DNA of 64,000 nt. Origin: Pseudomonas sp. P5_109. Its GTDB lineage: Bacteria; Pseudomonadota; Gammaproteobacteria; Pseudomonadales; Pseudomonadaceae. The notes beneath the pieces were generated by a model, which made no database searches, had not been told where the DNA came from, and saw only the letters and a program-made list of their open reading frames with translations. Made by a program: the position numbers and the translations under genes. This document shows positions 32,544-42,610 of the stretch, one piece after another. The stretch is from NCBI RefSeq assembly GCF_034009455.1, contig NZ_CP125380.1:2548501-2612500 (forward strand), read 5' to 3'. Within the stretch, counting starts at the first letter, position 1. Every line of letters begins with the position of its first letter.

Positions 32544-32575
32544 CGCCCGGTAATTTACCGGGCGTTTTGTTGTTT
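32544..32575 (+). terminator. rho-independent terminator after acsA
   Basis: GC-rich inverted repeat CGCCCGGTAA / TTACCGGGCG with a minimal loop, followed by TTTTGTTGTTT. It begins 24 nt after the acsA stop and separates that transcript from cassette 2. Confidence 0.88.
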
Positions 32576-32815
32576 GGTCCTGGTCTCAAAGACCAATGAC
32601 TTCAACTATCGATCTTGCTTACTGGAATTCTTTAATACTTTCCCGTGGGTGAGGCTGTCCGTTGATCGAGTTGTGGCTAAAACTTGTCAATCTATTGCCA
32701 ATAACTCTTTCTCAACTTTAACGAATTATTTTCGGTTTTTATAAAACGTGCTGTTTATGGAGTGAAAAGGAAAAGCTACATGTATCGGGGTCGCCAGCCA
32801 AACTTGCAAACTGGT

Positions 32816-32880
32816 ATCGGCTGGGTCGATTGTGACCTGCAATCAAACGATTTGAGATATGAGTACGTGGCGTTGAGTAT
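32816..32880 (+). promoter_or_regulatory. LysR operator plus promoter of phosphonate cassette 2
   Basis: ATCGGCTGGGTCGAT (32816-32830) matches the cassette 1 palindrome except in one arm, keeping T-N11-A. Downstream are TTGAGA (32852-32857), a 17-nt spacer and GAGTAT (32875-32880), identical spacing to cassette 1. The predicted transcript start is near 32887 and the operator centre at about -64. The rest of 32520-32915 is AT-rich and holds no gene I can support apart from the acsA terminator. Confidence 0.55.
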
Positions 32881-32916
32881 GACGTTACTTTTAACAACAA
32901 AAATAAAGGAGTCGTC

Positions 32917-34008
32917 ATGACTGCTCGTTTCCACAATCCAGTTGATACACGTTTCGGCTGGAACAGCGTTTTGGAACTCGTCGCTCTCACCGAAGACCAA
33001 AACGTCGCTCTTGTGATTTTTCCCGAAGCGCGTGGACTGGGATTGGTGGAGCGTATTCAGTTTCTACTTGGCGATCGGTTGACGTACATCGTTGAAGACG
33101 TGCAGCCCAACCCCGACGTGTCCCAACTGCGCAACACTTATGAGCGTTTCTGGCAGGAAGCAAGCGATTGCCAAACGGTCATCGCCGTCGGCGGAGGCAG
33201 TGCGATTGACACCGCGAAGGCGCTGATTGTCGGCACTGAGTCGGGCAGCTTTGATGAATTGCTTGCCTTGCTGGCAACGGGCAAGCCCTTTGTCCCAGCC
33301 CGCAGCAAAGCACTGATCGCGGTCCCCACCACGGCAGGCACCGGTAGCGAAGTGACCCCTTGGGCCACCATCTGGGACACCGAGGGCCAAAAAAAGTACT
33401 CCCTGCACCTGGATTGCACCTGGCCCAAAGTCGCCATTGTCGATCCCAACCTGATGCTCACCGTACCGGCTGGCGTCACCGTTTCCACCGGTCTGGATGC
33501 CCTGTCGCATGCGCTGGAATCCATCTGGAACATCAACGCCAACCCGATTTCAGACACCTTCGCGGTTTCCGCGATTGAGGACATTCTGGAATGCCTGCCG
33601 CTGCTGCGTCATGACCTGAGTAACAAGGAGCTGCGTTCGCGGATGGCCTTGGCCGCTCTCAAAGCCGGGATGGCTTTTTCCAACACCAAGACGGCCCTGG
33701 CCCATTCCATTTCCTACGAAATGACTCTGCGCCACGGCCTGCCCCATGGCATCGCTTGCTCCTTTACCTTGCCGCTGGTCCTGGGTTTGGCGTGGGGCCA
33801 TGACGAAGCGCGCGACCGCACGCTGCAACGCATTTTCGGCAACGATCTGCCCAAGGCACAGGCGCAGCTGCGCGAGTTTCTGCACAGCCTGGGGGTGAAA
33901 ACGGAGTTTGCCGACTACGGCGTCACGGCGGGCGAAGCGCAAGAGATGATTAATTTTGCCATGCAAGGTGCACGCGGCAAGAACTTCATCGGCTCTCAAG
34001 CAGCGTAA
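32917..34008 (+). CDS. phosphonate-associated iron-containing alcohol dehydrogenase, copy 2
   Basis: A 363-aa paralogue of the protein encoded at 22537, differing at only a modest number of residues. GGGS 92-95 and metal ligands Asp194, His198, His263 and His277 are intact, so both copies should be active. The ATG is preceded by AAAGGAG, a stronger ribosome site than in copy 1. It heads cassette 2: Fe-ADH, transporter, LysR, phnX, then an OprD porin. Confidence 0.86.
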   Translation: MTARFHNPVDTRFGWNSVLELVALTEDQNVALVIFPEARGLGLVERIQFLLGDRLTYIVEDVQPNPDVSQLRNTYERFWQEASDCQTVIAVGGGSAIDTAKALIVGTESGSFDELLALLATGKPFVPARSKALIAVPTTAGTGSEVTPWATIWDTEGQKKYSLHLDCTWPKVAIVDPNLMLTVPAGVTVSTGLDALSHALESIWNINANPISDTFAVSAIEDILECLPLLRHDLSNKELRSRMALAALKAGMAFSNTKTALAHSISYEMTLRHGLPHGIACSFTLPLVLGLAWGHDEARDRTLQRIFGNDLPKAQAQLREFLHSLGVKTEFADYGVTAGEAQEMINFAMQGARGKNFIGSQAA

Positions 34009-34059
34009 CCCCTACAGCCAAGCACTGCTGCGGCGTGTCGGGCCGCGGCGATTTCCGAC

Positions 34060-34097
34060 TGCACCTACATAAAGTGCACCCTCCGACTCGCTCGGAG
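34060..34097 (+). promoter_or_regulatory. paired hairpins between Fe-ADH and MFS genes, copy 2
   Basis: TGCAC (34060-34064) pairs with GTGCA (34074-34078) around a 9-nt loop, followed by CTCCGA-CTCGC-TCGGAG (34081-34097). The second hairpin and the following 27 nt up to the transporter ATG are identical to copy 1. Confidence 0.5.
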
Positions 34098-34124
34098 GGA
34101 ACGAACAATAATAAGGAAAAGATC

Positions 34125-35420
34125 ATGAATCGTGCCCAAACCATGCCAGGTTTAGCAACCTCTACCCCCTCGTTCCGGGTCGCCCAATGGCGCATGCTGC
34201 TGGCGGCCATGTTCTGTTATCTATTTTTCTACACCGGTCGGCAGACATTTGGTTTTGCCATTCCGGGCATTCAGGCGGAGTTTGGCTTTACCAAGGAACA
34301 CCTTGGTTGGGCATCGGCGGCCATGCTCTGGGCCTACGCCATTGGCCAGGCCATCAACGGCAACCTCGCGGACAAGTACGGTGGTCGGCGCATCATGACC
34401 GCCGGTGCCGTGTTGTCCTGCGTCGCCAACTGGGTGACCAGCTTCGCCAGCGGCTTTGCCGCGCTGATCCTGCCTTGGGGTATCAACGGCTACTTCCAGG
34501 CCTTGGGTTGGGCACCGGGTAGTCGACTCCTCTCCAATTGGTGGAGTGCGGGCGAGCGCGGCAAGGTGTATGGCTTGTATGTGTTTGCCGCGGGTTGCGC
34601 CTCGGTCCTGTCCTATGTGACCTCAATCGTCGTGCTCGAAGTCTTCCAGTTGGAATGGCGTTGGATCTTCCGTTTGCCAGTGCTGCTGATGCTGGCGGGC
34701 GGCATCATCTTCTACCTGGTAGCCCGTGAACGTCCGCAGGATTTGGGCTTTGAGCCTCTCGCCGATACCGGTGTGGCCAATGCCGACGACAAAAACCACG
34801 AAGTGGCACACGGTGAAGTTGAAACCTCGGCGCAACGCTATAAAGCGGTGCTGAAGAATGCCCGCTTGATCATCGCCGCTGTGTCTCTGGGTTTCCAGAA
34901 CGCGGCTCGCTATGGCCTGATCGTCTGGGTACCGGTGCACTTTCTGGGCGCCAACTGGAAAAGCGGCGACAGCCTGGTCGATCCAAAGTGGATTACCGTA
35001 GCGCTGCCGGTGGGCATGGCCATCGGTGCGCTCAGTAATGGCTGGATTTCGGACAAACTGTTCGGTTCCAAACGCTACCTGGCGATCATGCTCTACATGT
35101 TCCTTGGTGCGGGCACCAGTCTGTGGATGTGGACCCTTGCGCCTCACAGCGCCCTCGGCCTGGTGGCATTGTTCCTCTGTGGCTTTTTCGTCTACGGCCC
35201 GGCGTCGAGCTTTTGGGCACTGTGCCCAGACCTGGTTGGCGCCAAGCGGGCGGGTACGGCCACCGGCGTCATGAACTTCGCGTCCTATCTGTTCGCTGGC
35301 CTGGCGGAGCCCCTGATCGGCGGCATGCTCGACGCCACCGGCAATACCTCGTTGATCTTCATCGTGGTCACCGCTGCCTGTCTGTGCAGTGCCACGGTCG
35401 CGCTGTTTATCAGGCGTTAA
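34125..35420 (+). CDS. MFS transporter of the organophosphate:phosphate antiporter type, copy 2
   Basis: A 431-aa paralogue of the transporter at 23743, with near-identical protein sequence. At DNA level it is a mosaic: blocks such as 34650-34760, 34798-34880 and 34912-35010 match copy 1 almost base for base, while the flanking parts differ at many synonymous sites, which points to gene conversion. ATG 34125 follows AAGGAA as in copy 1. Confidence 0.87.
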   Translation: MNRAQTMPGLATSTPSFRVAQWRMLLAAMFCYLFFYTGRQTFGFAIPGIQAEFGFTKEHLGWASAAMLWAYAIGQAINGNLADKYGGRRIMTAGAVLSCVANWVTSFASGFAALILPWGINGYFQALGWAPGSRLLSNWWSAGERGKVYGLYVFAAGCASVLSYVTSIVVLEVFQLEWRWIFRLPVLLMLAGGIIFYLVARERPQDLGFEPLADTGVANADDKNHEVAHGEVETSAQRYKAVLKNARLIIAAVSLGFQNAARYGLIVWVPVHFLGANWKSGDSLVDPKWITVALPVGMAIGALSNGWISDKLFGSKRYLAIMLYMFLGAGTSLWMWTLAPHSALGLVALFLCGFFVYGPASSFWALCPDLVGAKRAGTATGVMNFASYLFAGLAEPLIGGMLDATGNTSLIFIVVTAACLCSATVALFIRR

Positions 35421-35476
35421 TGCTCTGTCTGAGTTGCACGGTTTAAATGCCAGAAAATAAGAATCAGGACTTTTCT

Positions 35477-36358
35477 ATGTACCAGTACTACGAATGGTTC
35501 CGTTCTTTTCATACGGTTGCAAGAACAGGCAGTTATGCGCTTGCGGCTGAATATCTGAGCGTTCGCCGACCGATTGTGTTTGAACAGGTGAGCGCTTTAG
35601 AGAAGAGTTTTTCAGTGGAGCTATTTCATCGTCACGGGCGCTCCTTCGAATTGAGTTCCATAGGACGTCAGCTGTTTGCAATAACTCGAGGTCTTTTCGA
35701 TCAAGAGGATGAAACCGTGCAACCGAGGGTTAGCCCTGGCAATCTCAGGAAGGGCTCACTGCGAGTGGGTGCTGTATCTCCCCCAATCGCAATGAACATA
35801 ATTTATGCATTGATGCATCACTATCCCGACATCGAACTGAAAACATTCTTCAATACCGAAAGTACGACGTTGGAGCGGCTATACAACTTTGACATTGATG
35901 TTGCAATCCTGGCTCACTCGGAGTTCGATCAGCGTCTATACACTCACTTGTATCGACGCTACCCTATTATTGCCGTTGTCCCCGAAGATCATCCCTGGGT
36001 GCAGCAATGTGAAGTTGCCGTTAATCAGATCGGCGGCGAAAAACTTGTTCTGCGTGAAGGGAGCTCTCGAACGCGCCAACTCGTTGAAGAAGGATGCAGG
36101 AAACTTGATGTCGAACTCAATTGCGTAATGCAACTGAACAGCCGTGAAGCTATCGTGCACGCCATCTCGCAGAATATGGGTATTGGATTTGTCTCGGAGG
36201 TCGAATACGTTGGGACGCCTGGCACCCGTCCAATAATCTTTGCCGATCATCCCTTCCACATTGAATACTACCTTTGCTGTTTGGATATACACCGTGCACG
36301 GCCGCTGATTGCCGAATTACTTAACTTCAGCATGATGCCCTACTTGGCGCCGCATTAG
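35477..36358 (+). CDS. LysR-type regulator of phosphonate cassette 2, diverged
   Basis: A 293-aa LysR-type regulator homologous to that at 25094; I judge roughly two thirds of residues identical by eye. The effector domain keeps 'VGAVSPPIAMN' and 'NFDIDVAILA'. The recognition helix differs: 'VRRPIVFEQVSALE' in place of 'VGQSTVSEQVTALE', with the usual Ser/Thr contacts replaced. Codon use is visibly more AT-rich than in its neighbours. The ATG at 35477 follows AGGA and matches copy 1; an upstream in-frame ATG at 35447 is less likely. It may recognise the altered cassette 2 operator or have lost DNA binding. Confidence 0.82.
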   Translation: MYQYYEWFRSFHTVARTGSYALAAEYLSVRRPIVFEQVSALEKSFSVELFHRHGRSFELSSIGRQLFAITRGLFDQEDETVQPRVSPGNLRKGSLRVGAVSPPIAMNIIYALMHHYPDIELKTFFNTESTTLERLYNFDIDVAILAHSEFDQRLYTHLYRRYPIIAVVPEDHPWVQQCEVAVNQIGGEKLVLREGSSRTRQLVEEGCRKLDVELNCVMQLNSREAIVHAISQNMGIGFVSEVEYVGTPGTRPIIFADHPFHIEYYLCCLDIHRARPLIAELLNFSMMPYLAPH

Positions 36359-36439
36359 TTTATTTAAAGAAGAAGCCACGAAATCACCCTCCCGCAGTGG
36401 GAGGGACGCTCCCACTCATTCCTCGAACGGAGATTCACC

Positions 36440-37267
36440 ATGCAATACAAACAACCTTCCCAAGTACAAGCTGTGGTCCTGGACTGGGCGGGCACTGTCG
36501 TTGACTTCGGCTCTTTCGCGCCCACTCAAATCTTCGTCGAAGCCTTTGGCGAATTCGGCGTTGCAGTCTCCCTCGAGGAAGCGCGTGGCCCGATGGGCAT
36601 GGGCAAGTGGGACCACATCCGCACATTGTGCGATCAACCGCAGATTGCTGAACGCTACCGCGCCGCCTTTGATCGCCTGCCGACCGATGACGATGTCACC
36701 GCGCTCTACGAACGTTTCATGCCTCTGCAGATTGAAAAAATCGCCTTGCATTCGGCGCTGATTCCGGGCGCTTTAGAAGCCATTGCGACCCTGCGCGATA
36801 AAGGCTTGAAAATTGGTTCCTGCTCCGGTTATCCGGCGGTGGTGATGGAGAAAGTGGTCGAGTTGGCCCGGCAGAACGGCTACGTCACCGATCACGTCGT
36901 GGCCACTGACGAAGTGCCTAATGGCCGTCCGTACCCAGCCCAGGCGTTGGCGAACGTGATTGCCCTGGGGATCAGCGACGTGGCTGCCTGTGTGAAAGTC
37001 GATGACACCTGGCCAGGCATCCTCGAGGGTCGCAGCGCTGGCATGTGGACCGTCGCACTGACCTGCTCTGGCAACGCTCTGGGTCTGACCTATGACGAAT
37101 ACAAAAACTTGTCGGCGGCAGTACTGGCGGAAGAGCGTGCGCGGATCTTCAAGATGTTCGAAGACTCGCGTCCCCACTACGTGATCGACACTATCGTCGA
37201 ACTCCCCGCCGTGATCGAAGACATCAACCAACGCCTGGCACGCGGTGAGCTGCCTCAAGCCTGCTGA
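36440..37267 (+). CDS. phnX: phosphonoacetaldehyde hydrolase PhnX, copy 2
   Basis: A 275-aa paralogue of the PhnX at 26054, same length. Asp15, Ala17 and Lys56 and the 'VKVDDTWPG' motif are conserved, so it should cleave phosphonoacetaldehyde. A stretch near 36883-37025 is almost identical in DNA to copy 1 while both flanks carry many silent differences. The ATG follows GGAG. It lies 82 nt after the LysR gene. Confidence 0.95.
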   Translation: MQYKQPSQVQAVVLDWAGTVVDFGSFAPTQIFVEAFGEFGVAVSLEEARGPMGMGKWDHIRTLCDQPQIAERYRAAFDRLPTDDDVTALYERFMPLQIEKIALHSALIPGALEAIATLRDKGLKIGSCSGYPAVVMEKVVELARQNGYVTDHVVATDEVPNGRPYPAQALANVIALGISDVAACVKVDDTWPGILEGRSAGMWTVALTCSGNALGLTYDEYKNLSAAVLAEERARIFKMFEDSRPHYVIDTIVELPAVIEDINQRLARGELPQAC

Positions 37268-37283
37268 GTGTCTTGAGCTTTTT

Positions 37284-37323
37284 GCTACTTGTCTGGCTTG
37301 CGCATCAAGCCGGGCAAGTAGCT
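37284..37323 (+). terminator. long hairpin after phnX copy 2
   Basis: Outer stem GCTACTTG / CAAGTAGC and inner stem GGCTTG / CAAGCC form a two-part hairpin starting 17 nt after the phnX stop. There is no strong T tract after it, so termination is likely but not certain. Confidence 0.5.
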
Positions 37324-37340
37324 ACCCGAGCAATCTAAAC

Positions 37341-37356
37341 CATGGGAAATCCCATG
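37341..37356. promoter_or_regulatory. perfect palindrome in the phnX2-porin gap
   Basis: CATGGGAAATCCCATG, 7-bp arms around AA. It lies in the 419-bp region between phnX copy 2 and the porin gene, 331 nt before the porin start. It could be an operator, but no matching copy was noticed elsewhere. Confidence 0.3.
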
Positions 37357-37576
37357 AGCGGAAGAGTCGGCAGACTGGCAATTTGTTTAAAAGCTATTGG
37401 GGATTTCAGTCCAGCCGTTTGAACTTGAAAGACGAAGGAGAGATCCAGAAAGAGGCGTCTCGAATGACTATCCTGACAATTAATATGTTCAAGTCATTCA
37501 CCTGTTTCGTCGTCAGATTTTGAATTTATCTGTTTAAGTTTGCGTCAAAAATACGAACTAGTACTTGCAATAGTAG

Positions 37577-37591
37577 TTGCCGATCCAGCAA
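37577..37591 (+). promoter_or_regulatory. possible LysR box upstream of the OprD porin
   Basis: TTGCCGATCCAGCAA, arms TTGC/GCAA with a T-N11-A core, centred 103 nt upstream of the porin ATG, close to the 94-95 nt seen for both Fe-ADH genes. The internal sequence differs from those boxes and no clear promoter follows at the matching distance. Confidence 0.3.
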
Positions 37592-37686
37592 CCAAAATGC
37601 GCTGTTGATCGAAAACGATACGGTTCTTCATTGCGTAGCGTTTTCGTGAAACCGAGCTTTCATAATAAAAAAACCTGGAGCACAAA

Positions 37687-39033
37687 ATGTACAAGCAAAC
37701 CCTGTCGGCTGCCGTGGCGCTGGCCAGTATTTCCTCATTTGGTGTCTATGCTGGCGAAGCCGCACCCGAAGGCTTCATCTCTGGTAGCAAGGCAAGCGTC
37801 AGCTCGCGCACCATGTATTTCAACAACGACAACCGCGTTGGTGGTGCAGATCAGAAAGAAGCTGCCGAAGGTCTGCTATTTAACTACGCTTCCGGCTACA
37901 CCCAAGGCACCGTTGGCCTTGGCGTCGATGCTCAAGCGCTCGTGGGTATCCATCTGGACGGAGGTAAGGGCCACCACCCTGACAACAACACCTTTTCTCC
38001 AAGCGACTCTGATGGTTCCGCTGAAAAAACGTGGAGCCGTGGAGGTGCCAACGTCAAGGCCAGACTATCCAAAACCGAGCTGAAGTTGGGCAGCGCGCTA
38101 CAACCTAACTTGCCGATCCTCGTTGCCAATGACGGTCGAGTGCTGCCTCAAACTTTTCAAGGCGGCATGCTGACCTCAAAAGAGTTCAACAACGTGACGC
38201 TAAATGTCGGCAAGATCACTCAGGCAGCTGGCCGTGCATCCAGCAACTGGGCTGGGCTCTCAGTAGCCGGGGCAACACAAGATTCCAACAGTTTCCAGTT
38301 CGGTGGCGCGGACTGGAAAGTCACCAAGGATTTGACCGTTCAGGCATATCATTCGCAACTTGAAGACTTTTACAAGCAAACGTTCCTTGGCCTCATACAC
38401 GTCTTGCCGATAGGCGATGGCCAAAGTTTCAAAACTGACCTGCGCTACTTCGATAGCAGTTCCGATGGCAAGAATGGAGATGCGGGCTACCGTTTCAACA
38501 ACAACAGCGGATACGCGAAAAATGCGGGCGAGGTCGACAACAAGACCTGGAGCGCCATGTTCACCTATACCCTTGGCGGTCACTCGTTGATGCTCGGCCA
38601 CCAGCGCGTGAGCGACGATGGCGGGTTCGTGTGGGTAAACAACGGGAGCATCGCTGATAGCCGTGGACGCAATGAAGGCGAAGGGGGTTCCAGTTTTTAT
38701 CTGTTCACCGATAGCATGATCAATCAGTTTGCCCGTGCAGGAGAAAACACCACTTTCGGCCAATACACCTATGATTTCGCTCCTGTTGGCGTGCCAGGCT
38801 TGAAAGCCAGCGTCGCGTATTTGCATGGCGATGATATTAAGGATGTGGGTAATGGTAGCGATCACTCGGAGTGGGAGCGCGACATGCGCTTCGACTACGT
38901 TGTACAGAGTGGTCCGCTGAAAAACTTTGGTGCGTCCCTGCGTCACGGCGTCTACCGCGGTGACGATTCAGGCTCGGTTCGTAACACCGACCAAACCCGT
39001 CTGATCTTTAACTACACCTACACGTTCATGTAA
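37687..39033 (+). CDS. OprD-family outer-membrane porin next to phosphonate cassette 2
   Basis: A 448-aa OprD-family porin with a signal peptide ending near residue 22 ('FGVYA'). Family segments: 'APEGFISGSKASVSSRTMYFNND', 'GYTQGTVGLGVDAQALVGIHLDGG', 'LQPNLPILVANDGRVLPQTFQGG', and a last strand 'FNYTYTFM'. OprD porins are small-substrate channels. Position after cassette 2 suggests it admits the same phosphonate or a related organic anion (inference). It is separated by 419 nt with hairpin and possible operator, so probably a separate transcript. Confidence 0.87.
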   Translation: MYKQTLSAAVALASISSFGVYAGEAAPEGFISGSKASVSSRTMYFNNDNRVGGADQKEAAEGLLFNYASGYTQGTVGLGVDAQALVGIHLDGGKGHHPDNNTFSPSDSDGSAEKTWSRGGANVKARLSKTELKLGSALQPNLPILVANDGRVLPQTFQGGMLTSKEFNNVTLNVGKITQAAGRASSNWAGLSVAGATQDSNSFQFGGADWKVTKDLTVQAYHSQLEDFYKQTFLGLIHVLPIGDGQSFKTDLRYFDSSSDGKNGDAGYRFNNNSGYAKNAGEVDNKTWSAMFTYTLGGHSLMLGHQRVSDDGGFVWVNNGSIADSRGRNEGEGGSSFYLFTDSMINQFARAGENTTFGQYTYDFAPVGVPGLKASVAYLHGDDIKDVGNGSDHSEWERDMRFDYVVQSGPLKNFGASLRHGVYRGDDSGSVRNTDQTRLIFNYTYTFM

Positions 39034-39052
39034 ATCACGTGTCGTAAAAGCC

Positions 39053-39790
39053 CCGTAAACTCTCGCAATGCTGTTCACTTAAGCATGGGGTTGTTAAAAA
39101 CTGGCTTGGGGGGATATCCATTGCTGCGGTAACGGCCACTTATGGTTTCGCCCTTACGGCGAGTCCCTTTTTCAAACGCCAAAAAGGAACCAAAAGGCTC
39201 TTGCCCCACCACTCGGTGCCTCGCCTAGGCTCGGCATGCCCTCTCTCCGGCATTGCTCCGTGGGTCGCCGCGCTGGGCCATCCATGGCCCAGCGCGGCTA
39301 AACCGGCGTCCTGCCGGTTTACCCACTACGCAATGCCCGCGTTCGGCCATCGTGGTTTAACGGGGCGCCACGATCAAAAGCAAAGCGAGGCGGCCTGACA
39401 GCCGACCTGTTTCTAGTGAACAGGTTTCCCTGTAGGAGCGAGCTTGCTCGCGATGGTCGCCAACGATAAAGCGCCCTGTCTGGATGACTGCGTTGTCTGG
39501 AAGTCCATCGTAGGAACGCCGCCCGGAGCAGGCGCGCTCCTACAATTGGATCGCGCACAGACCTACAATCAGGTCGGCTGTCAGGCCGCCTCGCTTTGGC
39601 TTTGGCTTTTTGATTTTCTTGCCCTATATCGAGAGGCCGAGTGGAGGTTCTGCGCAGGCTTTTCCAAGTGACTCGCTGTAAGAGCAAAACCATAGGTGGC
39701 CGATACCGCAGGAATGGATATACACCTAATCCAAATATCCACCTGGAGCCCCCCAACGTAAAGTGAACAGCATTACGTAAACTCTCGGGG
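39053..39790. repeat. large imperfect inverted repeat of Pseudomonas intergenic elements
   Basis: No gene is supported between 39034 and 40127. The outer arm 39057-39190 is mirrored at 39655-39780: 'atatccattgctgcggtaacggcc' on the left pairs with 'ggccgataccgcaggaatggatat' on the right, and 'aatgctgttcact' with 'agtgaacagcatt'. An inner pair, 'gaggcggcctgacagccgac' (39386-39405), is mirrored near 39570-39592. Between them lie two REP-like units with GTAGGAGCG / CGCTCCTAC. Such elements recur between genes in fluorescent pseudomonads. Confidence 0.7.
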
Positions 39791-40127
39791 CTTTTATAAA
39801 CAGGCATGCGGTGGATTTTCATTTTCCGAGATCATGGTCGCAATTGAATGCACCGCGTTACGATCCGTGCACTAACATGGTCAGCGCTTAATCAGTAACG
39901 ACAATACTGCGCTCGCCGCACAGAGTCCCGCTACCGTCGGAAAAATGATCGACGTACTACCGGTCGAGTCGGGCAGTGCGACCGTGACCCACTTCGGGTC
40001 AATCAGCGTTGACGACGTCTTCCAGTCCAGCCCGAGAAAACGGTGAGCAGCCTTTGGCTGCGCTAACCAGTATTTGGATTAAGCGAAAGGGCGCGCGCAG
40101 TCTTCGCTGCGCTACTGAGTTTTTGCA

Positions 40128-41287
<1,160 letters not shown>

Positions 41288-41909
41288 CCGCAGTGATGGT
41301 AGCTATGTATCTCGATTCAGCATCCTGACACTAGAGAATGGCTACGGTTTTGAACCATGTAGCCGATGGGTTATGTCGAGGTTGCTGCCACAAACTCCAT
41401 AGTTCTCATTCTCGACCTGGAAAAAGCGGGTTCGATCAATCCAAAAGGCTGTAAAACAGCACTGACGTGTTCCAGGTCGCGACTGATGCAATTCGTGGCT
41501 TCGACCGGGCGATCGCTCAACCAACGAACGTCGATGTTCCAATTCAATGAGCCCGTGAGCGTTTTTACACGCGCTGGGCCGATTGCTGCCAGTCAGCAAA
41601 ATCTGCAATTGACCCATTGTCGGCTGTCACCAGAGAGACTCGGGTGCATCGCATCGGACATTCAGCGTCGAGATTGGAGTTCAACGACCGCAACGGCGCT
41701 CTAGGCTGTCTCGGAGTTCATGGAAGCGGTTTTGTCTTGGCCTTGCCACTATCCTGGGAGATTGTGAATTGCCCTGGGTTTGATGAAACCCCAAACCCAT
41801 AAGGGTGTTGCTCCTCTTTGAGGGCCGTACCTATGAGGGCTAGCAAACGAAGGCGAGCCTTATTCGGCTTATGATCATGCATTGACACACACCGTATAAG
41901 GGGCACCTG
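41288..41909. other. non-coding stretch with degraded repeat sequence
   Basis: 622 bp without a convincing gene. Open frames on both strands (for example 41366-41704 plus and 41617-41342 minus) have no recognisable protein, no good ribosome site and mutually exclusive overlap. The text around 41570-41640 resembles the degenerate intergenic sequence common in Pseudomonas. Confidence 0.45.
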
Positions 41910-42446
41910 ATGACCACTGCACATGTTTTCATCGCCATCAGTCTGGATGGCTTTATCGCCCGACTCGATGGCGACATCGACTGGCTTTTGCAGCGCGATG
42001 ATCAGACCGAGGATCATGGCTACTCAGATTTCATCGCCGACAAGGATGTAATCGTGATGGGGCGGGGAACCTATGAGAAGGTGCTGACCTTCGACACATG
42101 GTTCTACGACCGGCCCGTGGTGGTGCTGTCTGAGCAACTGGCCGACTCGCCGGTGCCCGAAGCGCTGAAGGGCAAGCTGCGTTTTTCCAACCAAGCACCT
42201 AGGGACTTGATGGAGGAACTGGCGAGGCAAGGCATGCGTCGGGTCTATGTCGATGGCGGGCAGTTGGTGCAATCATTCCTGCGCGATGGATTGGTCGCCG
42301 ATATGGTGATCACCACCGTTCCCGTGCTGATCGGATCGGGTAGGCCATTGTTCGGGGGCCTTCAGCAGGATGTTGACTTGAAACTGTTATCCAGCCGCTG
42401 CTTTCCTTCGGGTTTGGTGCAGTCCACCTATCGGCTGGCCCCATGA
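41910..42446 (+). CDS. dihydrofolate reductase-like (RibD C-terminal domain) protein
   Basis: A 178-aa protein of the RibD-C/DHFR-fold family: 'HVFIAISLDGFIARLDGDIDWL' at the N-terminus, 'VIVMGRGTYEKVL' around residue 48, 'RVYVDGGQLVQSFLRDGLVADMVITTVPVLIGSGRPLFG' around 113-150. These proteins bind NADPH; most members of this YwjB-like group have no proven reaction. The gene stands alone, with GGGGCACCTG before the ATG. It may be the last backbone gene before the tRNA-fragment-marked segment. Confidence 0.82.
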   Translation: MTTAHVFIAISLDGFIARLDGDIDWLLQRDDQTEDHGYSDFIADKDVIVMGRGTYEKVLTFDTWFYDRPVVVLSEQLADSPVPEALKGKLRFSNQAPRDLMEELARQGMRRVYVDGGQLVQSFLRDGLVADMVITTVPVLIGSGRPLFGGLQQDVDLKLLSSRCFPSGLVQSTYRLAP

Positions 42447-42530
42447 CCCACCCGCATGGACGTTCTATCCAAGGCAAGGGCAAGAGCGCGCATCGTACCC
42501 CCGCCCTGGATCATCTACTGGGCCCTTTGG

Positions 42531-42566
42531 TAGAGGTAGAGTGTTCGAATCACTCCGTCCTTACCA
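42531..42566 (+). other. tRNA-like 3'-end fragment, copy 1
   Basis: 'GAGTGTTCGAATCACTCCGT' followed by 'CCTTACCA' is the T arm (GAGTG/CACTC around TTCGAAT) plus acceptor strand and CCA of a tRNA gene, with no 5' half present. The acceptor strand is slightly altered compared with copy 2. A terminator follows immediately. tRNA 3' ends are common integration sites, so this looks like an attachment-site scar. Confidence 0.5.
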
Positions 42567-42582
42567 TATTTTTCAATGACTT

Positions 42583-42610
42583 AGCCCAACTCTAACCAGT
42601 TGGGCTTTTT
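42583..42610 (+). terminator. terminator after tRNA-like fragment 1
   Basis: AGCCCAACT / AGTTGGGCT with a 6-nt loop, followed by TTTTT. A closely similar hairpin follows tRNA-like fragment 3 (60764-60791), so fragment and terminator were duplicated together. Confidence 0.8.

Noticed and set aside
39431..39545. CRISPR array
   Set aside because: The repeated units are REP-like inverted repeats, few in number, with no regular spacers and no cas genes nearby.
39961..40127. Short plus-strand reading 'MIDVLPVESGSATVTHFG...' before the phnA remnant
   Set aside because: Too short, no ribosome site and no family recognised; could be a gene scrap but cannot be supported.
41342..41704. Overlapping open frames on both strands
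   Set aside because: Neither shows motifs, conserved start signals or codon bias; the text resembles degraded intergenic repeat.
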